From the NCBI GenBank assembly GCA_027604665.1, contig JADGIZ010000012.1, forward strand, positions 1-50,209: DNA of 50,209 bases, given 5' to 3'. Below the pieces are notes generated by a model that saw only the letters and a list, made by a program, of their open reading frames with translations, ran no database searches and had not been told where the DNA came from. How positions within the stretch are numbered: the stretch's first letter is position 1; every line of letters begins with the position of its first letter. Position numbers and translations under genes: made by a program. Source of the stretch: Polyrhizophydium stewartii. Taxonomy: Eukaryota > Chytridiomycota > Chytridiomycetes > Rhizophydiales. This document shows positions 9,032-18,991 of this stretch, in pieces.

Positions 9032-10827
9032 ATGTCGACGGCCAGCCCGCAGCCGCCGCCTGCGCCGCCCGCGCCGGCCGAGCCGCTCGTCGACCCGTCC
9101 ACGGTGCTCCTCGTCGCCATCGTCGTCGTCACACTCTGGGCCGGCGCCGCCTGGGGTGCCTGGACGCACCCGCTCGTCATCGGCATCCGGCGGTGGCCCG
9201 GCGTCTCGCCGTCGCTGTTCAAGCACCGGCGAGGCAGCGGAGGCAGCGACGACGACGACGACGACGACCTCGCCTCGGAGCCGCTCAGCATCCGCGCGGG
9301 GATACTGCTCACCGTCTTCTCGAGCTGCTCGCTGCTCGCCATCTACTTCTTTCCGTCCGTGCTTGGTGCGTCCCTTGTCGCAGCCCACCGCCGCTGTTGT
9401 CCTTGTTGTTGTCAGAGACCGGTCCACAACGGCCCCGGCTGACGTCTCCTCCGTGCAGTCTACGTCATCATCCTTTCATTCTGGCTGTCGGGCGTCTCGT
9501 GCCTGGTCATGTGCATGGACGCTGCCCTGCGCGCAACCAAGCTGCAGCTCCCGGCGTTCCTCAAAGACCCGGTGTTCCCCCAGAAGAAGCGGGCGTCTCC
9601 CGCGACTTCCGACCCGCCTGCAGCGGCCGACGCAGACGCCGGCCCCAGCGAGCCGCCCGACGACTACCTGTCGTGGGGCGAGGCGATCCTCACCCTGATC
9701 GCGGCCGCCATCACCACCTTCTGGCTGGTCAACCGCAACTCAGACTGGGCATGGATCCTCCAGGATCTGCTGGGCATGTGTCTCATCATCACCTCGTTCC
9801 GCTTTGCTCACTTCCCCAATACCATGGTATGTTGTTCCCGGACCTGCGCTCGTCCACAGCATCCCGAATACTCCAGAAAATGGCGTGCTGACAGGAGTAT
9901 GCTCGACATGGATGCATTCGGGCAAGGCGTGCAGGTCGCAGCGTTCATCCTCTGCGCGCTGTTCGTCTACGATGTGTTCTGGGTCTTCGGATCTGCCCGC
10001 TTCACGCGCGACGGCACCTCGGTGATGGAGTCAGTCGCTCGCGCCGTCGGCACGACCGAGTCGATGCCGGTGCTCTTTCGAGTCCCAAAGTGAGATGCAC
10101 TCGCGGATGTCGGCAGCGCCTTTGGGCTCGCCCGCTCTGACCTTGCGTGCTCGTCATGGCGCACTGCAGGATGATGGGGGCAGGAAAGGGATATTCGATG
10201 CTTGGATTCGGCGACTTGATCGTGCCTGGCCTGTTACTCCACCTTGCGCGCGCGCTGGATCTCGCCCACTGGATCGCATACAGCGGCCCTGGCGCCTACG
10301 CACTCAGGAATGCGCCGTCCTCGGACGCTCAAGCTTTGGGTTCAGGTGCCGACGCGCCAAACGGCCCATCGGTCGTCGGCGAAGCGTCTGTGCACCCAGA
10401 TGCAGCTGGCTCCGCACGCCACCGCCGCAATGCGTCGAGAAACCCAGCCAGCGAGGATTCAGACGCTGGAGATGTCGGCGAGCCTAGTGTCTCTGCCGGC
10501 GTGGCAGCAAAGGCAGAGTCGGAAGAGACACCGCTGCTCGCAGACGGTGGCAAGTCCGAGGCGGACAAGCCAATTGCGATTGACCGCCGCACCTTTCCGT
10601 TCGTGAACCCGGCGCCGCCGCGGTACTTTGCGATCACCATGGCCGGCTACCTCGTTGGCTTTGCGGTGACCCTTGCCGTTGTGCAGATCACCCATGCAGC
10701 GCAGCCGGCGCTGTTATATCTCGTACCGGGAACGCTGCTGCCCTTTGTTGCGCACGCCGCGGCGCGAGGCGAGCTGCGCGCGGTGTGGTCCGGCGTCAGC
10801 GAGTGGGAGTGGGCCAAGCCTGAATAA
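9032..10827 (+). CDS. Signal peptide peptidase, intramembrane aspartyl protease
   Basis: Four exons (9032-9365, 9459-9826, 9935-10089, 10170-10827) join in frame to 504 residues. The protein is a polytopic GxGD protease, expected in the ER membrane, where the family cleaves leftover signal peptides and type II membrane anchors. The two catalytic aspartates lie in LFVYDVFWVF (exon 3) and SMLGFGDLIVPG (exon 4). The C-terminal PAL signature is HAAQPALLYLVPG. GFGD replaces the more common GLGD. Family-specific features are a short N-terminus without a PA domain, a poly-Asp run (about 9249-9270) in an early loop, and a long Ser/Ala/Asp-rich insertion between the GFGD and PAL helices (about 10310-10570). 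All splice phases agree (after G, M and AA). The 3' end is 74 bp upstream of the next gene on the same strand. Confidence 0.9.
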
Positions 10828-10901
10828 CAGACACGGTGCCGGCTCGAGATGCCTGGTGCACGGATGAGAAGCAGCCGACATGATGGGCTGCGGGCGTCTT
10901 G

Positions 10902-12177
10902 ATGCACTTTCCCGAGCGAATGGACGAGTCGGCCGAGATCGACCGCCAGCTCCGCGTGCTCCTGGCGCGCGAGAGCGAGCTGGAGCGGCGCATCAGCGTC
11001 CTGCTCGACGAGATAGCAGGCCTCGAGTCCGGTGCTGGCGCTGGCGCTGGCGCCGGTGCGGGCACCAGCAGCGTCGGCGCGCCGCCCACGTCGCCGACCT
11101 CGACGTCGTCGACGCTCACGGCCGCCGTCGCGGCATCCGTGTCCGGAAGCGCCGGACCCGGCACACCTTCGGCGCTGAGGCTCGCCGCGAGAGCAACGCC
11201 CCCCGTCGACGCCGCGGGCAGCCCTGCGGTCGAGAGCGACGACGCAGGCGGCGACGGTGCGTGCGGCCGTGCTGCCGGCTGCCGGCGGCGTGCACCATCT
11301 TCTGACCCGCTGTCGCCACCGCCCGCAGATGCGGACCTCGAGGAGTTTGAGGCGCCCGAGTGGTGCGTGCCCATCAAGGCCAACGTGCTCGACTTTGAGT
11401 GGGACGTGCGTACCCGCCAAGCGCCTCGCATTCGCTGCGCATCGCATTCCCTCGCCACGCACCGCCCAGCGGCCTGCTGACGCCGCCGATCCTGCAGGCG
11501 CTCGCCGAGGCATGCCAGTTCGACATCATCTGCATGGACCCGCCGTGGCAGCTCGCCTCACACGCACCAACTCGCGGCGTGAGTCGCAAGTGATCCGGGA
11601 GCTCCGCCGAACACCGCTGACGACGGTCGCCCCCCCCCCACGCGCAACACCCTCAGGTCGCCATTGCATACCAGCAGCTGCCCGATCTGCTCATCGAGTC
11701 CCTACCCATCGAGAAGCTGCAAACCAACGGCTTCATCTTCATCTGGGTCATCAACAACAAGTACGCCAAGGCGTTTGATCTCATGGCCAAGTGGGGATAC
11801 GAGTACGTGGACGACATCACGTGGGTCAAGCAGACGGTCAACCGCCGCATGGCCAAGGGGCACGGATACTACCTGCAGCACGCCAAGGAGACGTGCCTGG
11901 TGGGCCGAAAGGGCGTCGATCCGCCCGGCTGCCAGCACGGCGTCATGTCCGATGTCATCTTTTCGGCGCGGCGCGGGCAGAGCCAGAAGCCTGAGGAGAT
12001 TTACGAAATGATGGAAGCGCTGGTTCCCAATGGTTCGTGGCGGCTGTGCAGGCATGTGTGTGCATGTGTTTGTGTGCATGCAGGCTGACGACGTCCATCT
12101 CAGGCAAGTATCTCGAGATCTTTGGACGCAAAAACAACCTGCGCGACTACTGGATCACCATCGGCAACGAGCTTTAG
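10902..12177 (+). CDS. MT-A70 family N6-adenine methyltransferase, MTA1-like
   Basis: Five exons (10902-11256, 11329-11405, 11498-11578, 11657-12032, 12104-12177) yield 320 residues. The N-terminus has a short coiled coil (ERMDESAEIDRQLRVLLARE) and a Gly-Ala repeat. The Rossmann methyltransferase core begins at VPIKANVLDFEWD. The catalytic motif is DIICMDPPWQ, followed by PTRGVAIAYQQL, NGFIFIWVINNKYA, the GHGYYLQHAKETCLVG stretch, RRGQSQKPEEIYEM and NGKYLEIFGRKNNLRDYW. DPPW enzymes methylate N6 of adenine in RNA (METTL3/Ime4) or DNA (ciliate-type MTA1). The YYLQHAKE and SQKPEEIYE versions and the lack of CCCH zinc fingers look more like MTA1, the DNA 6mA writer of ciliates that is also kept in early-diverging fungi. 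That sub-assignment is by memory of the families and needs a tree. The intron after FEWD ends at the second CAG, because the first would break the frame. Confidence 0.72.
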
Positions 12178-12305
12178 AGGCGGACCGCCTCAGCCGCCGT
12201 CTGACCGATAAAAAGAGCAAGTCATGTGCAGGCAAGCTTCATTTGCGAAAAATGTTCATGGTGGAGGGCAGAGCTGTTGTGTGCTCTGCGCCACACGGCG
12301 TGTGC
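12178..12305. other. Convergent 3' ends, 128 bp
   Basis: The stops of the methyltransferase (plus) and 2-isopropylmalate synthase (minus) face each other here. A GATAAAAAG stretch at about 12206-12214 is the only AT-rich element and could serve plus-strand polyadenylation. No gene is seen. Confidence 0.35.
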
Positions 12306-14511
12306 TCAGACATCAACCTTTCGGCTCGACACGGGAGCGAGGGCCTTGCCGGCGCCCTTGCCGCTGATGATGCGGCGCTCCGAGTTGATCATCCTGTTGA
12401 CGGCGTTGATGTACGCCTTGGCCGACGCAACAAGAATGTCCTCGTCGGTGCCCTGGCCCTGCACGGTCTCGTCCACGTCGGTCGCGCTGTCGCTGGACTC
12501 GTCGGTCTCGAAGCGCGGCGCGTGGTCGCCGCTGCCGTCGGACGGCCGGATGCGCACAATGACCTTGCCGAGGGCGTCGGAGCCGTCGGTCACGCCCGTG
12601 ACGTCGTACGACGCCAGCACGTTCTTGACGCCCGTCAGGCGGTTGATGGCGTTGAAGATGGCGTGCACAGGGCCGTGACCGATGGCGGCGTCGGTGATGA
12701 TATTCTCGGTGGGAGTCGAGGGCTCGGCGTCTGCCGCCGCGGCCTCGGACGGGTCCGCGGGCGGCGGGACAACCGTGTTGATGATCGACACGGTCGCGGT
12801 CGCAAGGATGCCCGTGCCCGAGACGACCTGCAGCGAGTGGAAGCGGAACGTCTCGCGGCCCGAGCTGTGGATGTTGAGGTGGTCGTCGAGCAGCGCAAAC
12901 AGGTCCTGGTCCGTGACGCCGCGCTTCTTGGAGTCGGCGAGCTTCTTGAAGGCCACAAACAGCGTCTCGTACGCGGTGGGCTCGCGCGCAATGTAGGCCT
13001 GGTAGATGGTGTCGCGGATGATCTCGTCGATGCGCGTGCGGAAGGCGTTGCGGCCAGAGTGCTTGCCGAGCACGAGGGCCTTGGAAGGCATGCCCAGGAT
13101 CTCGGGCTGGATGATCTCGTACGTGGCCTTGTGCTTGAGCACGCCGTCCTGGTGGATGCCGGACTCGTGTGCAAAGGCGTTGGCGCCGACGATGGCCTTG
13201 TTGGGCTGGATCATCATGCCGGTCTTCCTGGTGACGAGCTGGGAGGCGTGGTAGATCTGGTACGTGTCGATGTTGTGGAAGACGGGGAAGACGGTCGGGT
13301 GCGTGTGGATGGCCATGACAACCTCCTCCATGGATGTGTTGCCTGCGGGCGGGCAGGCGCGCGGCGGAGAGAGGCGCGGCGGCATTTCACGTGGCGCAGC
13401 GGCGGGTTGGTCAGCGGGCGATGGAGGAGATGGCGGGCGATCGGGGAGATCGGGCGCCTCGGCGGCCGCCCACGAGACGGCGCAACGCACCCGCGCGCTC
13501 GCCGATGCCGTTGACAGTGACCTCGACCTGGCGCGCGCCGTTGCGGATGCCCGCCAGCGTGTTGGCCGTGGCCAGGCCCAGGTCGTTGTGGCAGTGGGTC
13601 GAGAAGACGATCTGGAGCGGCGGCGGGCAGGCGGCGGCGGGTCAGCGGCGGCGGGTTGGCGGCGGTAACGGGCATCGCAGGCCGCGACGGTGACGGGCGG
13701 CAGCCGGCACGGACTCACGGGCCTGTCTGCCTTGACGTTGTCGACCAGGAAGCGGATCATGTCGCCATACTCCTCGGGCGTGTTGTATCCGACGGTGTCG
13801 GGGATGTTGAGAGTTGTTGCGCCGGCCTCGACGACGGCGGACAGGACCTGGACCAGGAAGGCGCGGTCGGAGCGGCCTGCGTCCTCGGGCGAGAACTCGA
13901 TGTCGGTGCAGCCGAGCGAGCGGGCGAAGCGCACGGCGGCCACGGCGCGCTCGATGCACTGCTCGCGCGAGATCTTGAGCTTGTACTGCAGATGGATATC
14001 GGAGGTGGCCAGGAACGTGTGGATGCGGCGCAGCGGGGCGGGCAGGATGGCGTCGTAGGCGCGGCGGATGTCGGACTCGACGGCGCGGGCCAGCGCGCAG
14101 ATCACCATCGGGCGGCCGGTGCGGCGGCCGTCGGTCAGCGGGCCGACCTCGGCGGCGATGCGCTGCACGGCCTCGAAGTCGCCCTCGGACGCGACGGGGA
14201 AGCCGGCCTCGCACACGTCGACGCCCAGGCGCGACAGCTGGCGCGCTATCTCGAGCTTCTCCGAGACCGTGAGCGTCACGCCGGGCGACTGGAGCGTGCG
14301 GGCGTGCGGGCATGCGGGCATTCGGGCCGTCAGCACGCGGGAATGCGGGACTGCGGGACTGCGGGCGGCCAGCGCCCGAGCGTCGTCCGAACGCGGCCAG
14401 CGCGGGCCGCACCTGCTCGCCGTCGCGCAGCGTCGTGTCGAAGATCACCAGCGGCTGCTGGGCCGCGGCGGCGGCGTCGGCGGCGTCCGCGGCGGTGGCG
14501 GAGTGCAGCAT
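12306..14511 (-). CDS. LEU4: 2-isopropylmalate synthase
   Basis: Four exons (14511-14413, 14288-13719, 13611-13491, 13342-12306) give 608 residues, close to yeast Leu4. The enzyme condenses acetyl-CoA with 2-oxoisovalerate, the first committed step of leucine synthesis, normally in mitochondria. Visible motifs are [58 protein letters not shown], the metal-binding [29 protein letters not shown] and [14 protein letters not shown]. The C-terminal leucine-sensing domain is present ([17 protein letters not shown] through the [12 protein letters not shown] stretch), so feedback control by leucine is likely. An in-frame ATG at 14625 would lengthen the N-terminus but overlaps the divergent OFD1-like start, so 14511 is preferred. 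The Ala-rich N-terminus is a weak targeting signal. Confidence 0.93.
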
Positions 14512-14610
14512 CGGCGGGCGCTGTCGGCGGGCGATGCCGGCGAGTGCGGGCTGGCGCCGCTGCTCGTTTTGAAGCCGCGAGTCGGCAAATGTTTCATCCA
14601 CGGCCCGCAC
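14512..14610. promoter_or_regulatory. 99-bp divergent promoter region
   Basis: The interval lies between the preferred start of 2-isopropylmalate synthase (minus) and the start of the OFD1-like gene (plus). No TATA-like element is visible. If the alternative ATG at 14625 is used, the two coding regions overlap by 15 bp. Confidence 0.4.
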
Positions 14611-17600
14611 ATGAACGATCTCCATCCGGCGGCCCCGCCGCCCGCCCGCGCGGCCGCGCTGTCCGCCGCAGAGCTGCGCGCCCGCCTCGTCGACACCCTC
14701 GCCCGCTCCGGCGTCACCGACGCCATCAAGGTGTCGCCGCCGCGCCGCCGCGCCGCGCCGCCGCGCCGCCCGCCGCCCGCTGACCCCATCGCCAGTCGCA
14801 GCTCCGCGCCAAGCTGTTCTCGGAGCTCCGCCTGCGCGCAGGGCCCGTGCCCGCCGCCCTGCCGCCCGCTGCCGCCGGCCCGCCCGCCAGCCTGCTGCTG
14901 CGCGTCGTCGACAGCCTGCTCGTCGGCTACCTGCTCGCCCGCAGGCTCGAGTTCACCCTGTCGGTCTTTGTGCCCGAGGCCGGCATCGGCCAGATCCAAA
15001 AGGTCCGCCCGCCCGCCGCCCATTCCTTCGGGCATTCCGCTTCCCGCGCATATCGGCATCCCATCGCTCGCTGACACGGATGACGCGCATGACGCCCAAG
15101 GCTCTCTCGGACGCCGATGTGATCACTGCCCTGCATCTCACCCGCCCGCCAGCGCCGATGCGCGAGATGGTCCGTCCGCTCGCCCGGCCCAAGAAACGCA
15201 CCGCCCAGCTGAACCATGACGGTCATCCGCCCTGCAGATGCAGGCTGTCTCACGCAGCACCACGGGTATGCCGCCGCTTCGCTTGCCGAATGTGTGCAGG
15301 TGTGGCTCTGACGACCCGCCGCCATGCAACAGAGCCGCTGCTCGTCAGGCTGCTGGACGGCCTCGCTCGCATCGGCGACGTCCAAAAGAGCGACAAGGAG
15401 ATGCAAACAAACACCGAGCTCGAGGACATTCTCAGTCAGTGCATGCAATGTCTTCTCTCGAGCCCAATTACGTCGACAGCTAGCAGCTCACGCATGTCGC
15501 ATCAGACATCAAGATCAGCGAGATCGAGCGCAGCATGGGCAGCCATCGCCACGCAACAAGCAAGTCCAGCGTCCGCGCGATCGAAGAGCGCTTGTTCGAC
15601 TACCAGAAGCAGCTCGAACTGAGGATGCAAGAGGATTCCAAAGAGCAGGTGGGCGTTTCATCCATGCCGTTGCCTTCTTCCAGTGCGCATCGCTGATATG
15701 GCCAGCATCGTTGCGTGCGGCCAAGATGGCGCGCTTCAAGGAAATCGAGCTCGCTCAAGCACGCATCGAGGAGCGCAAGATTTTTCAGGCAGAGCTCGCA
15801 CGGCACAAAGCCGACAACGAGCAGCGTTTGATCGAGATGCAGCAGCGACACATTGCTCAGCAGGAGCAGGAGAGCAAGCGGCTGCAGGAAAAGGAAAAGG
15901 TCTGTGATCGTGCTTGCTTGGAATCCTGGCGTCGCGTCCACTCAGCAGCGCCTTCTCACGAGCATTGTTATGCTTGTGCCTCGCTGCAGGAAATCGAGCG
16001 CCAAAACCTCGAATTGCGGCAGAGGCTGCTTGACGAGAACAACCGCGCCGTGCTCAAGGAGGTGCAGATGCGCAACGAAGCTGAACTGCAGGCCAAGCAG
16101 CTATCGCTTGAGCGCGACTTGCTCCAGCGCCGCTTTGAGGAAGTCCAGGCCCAGGTGGCGGACTTGCAGTCGTTCAAGGAGCGATACACGCAAAAGATGG
16201 AGGAATCGGCTGCACAGTGGGTCGATGTTGCACGGCGCCTGGCACGCGTACGTCCGCCCTCGCGCTGACGCATGCTTAAATTCGATAAGATACAAAATCA
16301 ACCTTAACAAAGAGTACTCGGCGATGCTCTCGAATGTCGAGATCGAGCGCGCCAAGATTGACGGTGCGCAGCCTCGCGTGAACTCGATGCTGAGTCGCCA
16401 CTGACTTGGGGCTCTAGCCGAGCGCATGCTGCTCAAGGAGAAGAATGCTGCCGTCGAACGCATGCACGCCATCGCCATCGCTGCCGAGGAGGAGCGCGAG
16501 ACATTGAAGCGGGATCTCAAGGAGACGCGTGCTCAGCTCGAGTTGGTTTCCCGCGAAAAGGACGATGCCGTGTTCCAGTCAAAGGAGCTGCAGCTTCAGG
16601 TGAGCCCTGCACACACATCTCATTCTGCACATATGAGCCCGGGGCCGATGCTTAACCTGCTTTCAACACAGATCCTCACCCATCAGGGCTCGACTGCTCT
16701 CGAGTTTGAGATCTCCAGCCTCAAAAAGTAAGCCGAGCATGCATTTACGGGATGCGGCGCGCATGTGGCTCATTCGAGAATCGCACCAGGCAGCTTGTGG
16801 AGGCCGAGCGCATGGCAGAAAAGCGCCAAGAGGGTATGCGCCAATGCTTCCCATGCAAAACCGCATTCTGGGCTGATGATTCCATGGCCTGCAGAGTACC
16901 AAGCCCTGCTCAAGAGCTTCATGACGCCAAAAGACGATCTTCGCGAGGAGCTCGGCAAGGCACGCGCGATGGAGGCCAAGTGGCAGCGCGAATGTCAGCA
17001 GCTTGTCATGAAGCTGGACCATGAGGTAATGCGCCGCATCTCGGTTATTCCGCTGCATCCCTATCCGCAGCATGCTCACAATCGACGCACTCGCCACAGC
17101 TCAACCGCACGGACGAGCTGCAACGGCGACTCGACGACGAGGTGCTCAAGAGCCGCGAGCTGCAGCGCGAACTGGCCGACACGCGGCTGCTGCTCCACCA
17201 GGCGCAATCAGGTGCATCCACGGCCTCTGCTGTCGCTTCTGGAATGCCCGATCACGCTCGCTCACCGCGTGACGGTTGTTGATGCATCGCAGCACTCACA
17301 ACTGAGCTGGCGCACCACTCAGTGCCGGCAGCGTCGACTCGTGCGCCGCTCGTAATGCCACCCCACACACGGTGAGTTGAGTTCGTGCGGCTGTTTACCG
17401 ATCTCGACGGGCTGATGCTGCGACTGACGCATCAACCCCGACAACGCCACCCAGCGATCTGCTCCCGGATCCCCTTGATCCCCACCTCGACGAAGTCTAC
17501 TCGCGGCTCTCGTCCAGATACGTCGATCGGGCCGACCATGCCAAGCTCGCAGACCCACTGGACCTCACTGCTTGGCCGGCTTCTCTTTCGAGCAGGATCC

Positions 17601-18801
17601 AAGGAGCGCATCCCGAGCGGCTGCCCGAGGCAGCTTATGCATCAGGCGAGCGTGGACTGCTGCCCAATGTCGTGCTGAGCCGTTCAGGAACTGGCAATCT
17701 GCCTGCCGACGCATCTGTGCCAGCCAAGCAGCTCTTTACTGCCATCACGCAGGCGGCAGCAGTGGAGCCTGCATACGAGCCGCAGCAGCTTCAGCACCGC
17801 TCGACGCAGCCCTCGGAGATTACTGTACCAGTCGCAGCGCCAAGACCGATTCAAGTCGCGCTGCCATCTGTGGCAGCATCAACGGGCAGCGGCCAGAATC
17901 AGCCGCCTGCCGGCGCAGTCCCAAACGAGCCCCGACAGCCCCTGGCGCAGCCTGTTGTGCAGCCGCTCGCAAGCACAACCACCACTCCTCAGCCGGCAAA
18001 GCCCTCAAATCAACCCGACGATGGCGCCAGCACTCGCGCAGCCGCAGTCGAGGCAGCGCGCGCTGACGAGGAGGCCGAGATCAAGCGCGTTCAAGAGATG
18101 CAGCGCCGGCGCGAGGAGGAGCGGCGCCGCATGGAGCTGGAGGAGCGCCAGCGGATCCAGCGCGAACGCGATGAGCTCGCCAAGGAGGCCGAAGAAACCG
18201 CTGCGCGAGAGCGCAGGCGGCTCGAGCAGGAGCGCGAGGCCGAGCAGCGCAGGCTCGAGCAGCAGCAGCGCGAAGCCGAAGAAGTACAGCGCCAGAGGGA
18301 GAAGCAAGAAGAGGAGGAGCGTCGAAAGGCCCAGGCGACGAACAAGGGCGGAAATCTGGAAACATTGGAAAGCGATCCAATGATGCAGCGATACATGGCG
18401 CTTGTCAAGGAGCGGCGTGAGCAACAAGCCAAGGTGGGTGCGCATCTTTTGCCACGGCTTCACGGCAGCTTCTGATGCTGATGGCTCGCACAGCTCGCAG
18501 AGATATCATCCAAGGCACCCCTTGACGCCCGACCGAATCCCGCCAAAAACAAAGAAAGCGTAAGCAGTCGGTGGCGAGTGCCTCCGACAGATGACCGGAG
18601 AGCTAATCGCCCCCCCCCCAGCCACCCGTCCTTTCCGCTGCATCATCCGTCTCGGGAGGACTCTTTGGTGGTGGCGACACCGCGGATGATGTCAGGTGAG
18701 TGCCGCGGCGAGTTTGTTCTCGCCAAACGCATCCATCTGACTGCAAGATGCGATGCCGCAGCGCGCCGAATGACGAGTCGACGGGCGACCCTTCGTGGTG
18801 A
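14611..18801 (+). CDS. OFD1-like LisH and coiled-coil centriolar protein
   Basis: Exon 1 (14611-14730) and exon 2 (14796-15002) encode an N-terminal LisH region: LSAAELRARLVDTLARSGV, SQLRAKLFSELR, then LLLRVVDSLLVGYLLA and FTLSVFVPEAGI. This matches the order in OFD1, which caps centriole distal appendages and is needed for ciliogenesis. Long charged coiled-coil exons follow (KEIELAQARIEERKIFQ, EEERETLKRDLKETRAQL, EELGKARAMEAKWQREC). Then come a Pro/Gln-rich linker (about 17690-18000) and a very regular Glu/Arg coiled coil (about 18060-18340). About a dozen short introns interrupt it. Junctions between about 15100 and 15450 and near the 3' end are uncertain; the proposed last exon ends GDPSW at 18801. 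The protein is about 1,000 residues. A split into two genes is possible but no promoter-like gap is seen. Confidence 0.65.
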
Positions 18802-18991
18802 TTAAAGAGGTGTTTAGGCACACAAGCCTCTTGCAGGGCGGCGCACGTTTTCAAGGAGTGAGATGGAGATCTGTGGGCCGTCCGCAATCCACGCTTTTGC
18901 AGCGTCCGCATGGTCGGCGAGGATGCGAGTAGCGGGCTTTTCTCCACGCGCGCATTGTCATATCGCAGCGCCTCGCCCCTTCACCCCCGCC

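Noticed and set aside
12030..13514. 494-codon plus-strand open frame
   Set aside because: It is antisense to conserved 2-isopropylmalate synthase exons. Its composition (Val/Gly/Arg/Asp) mirrors codon third-position GC bias.
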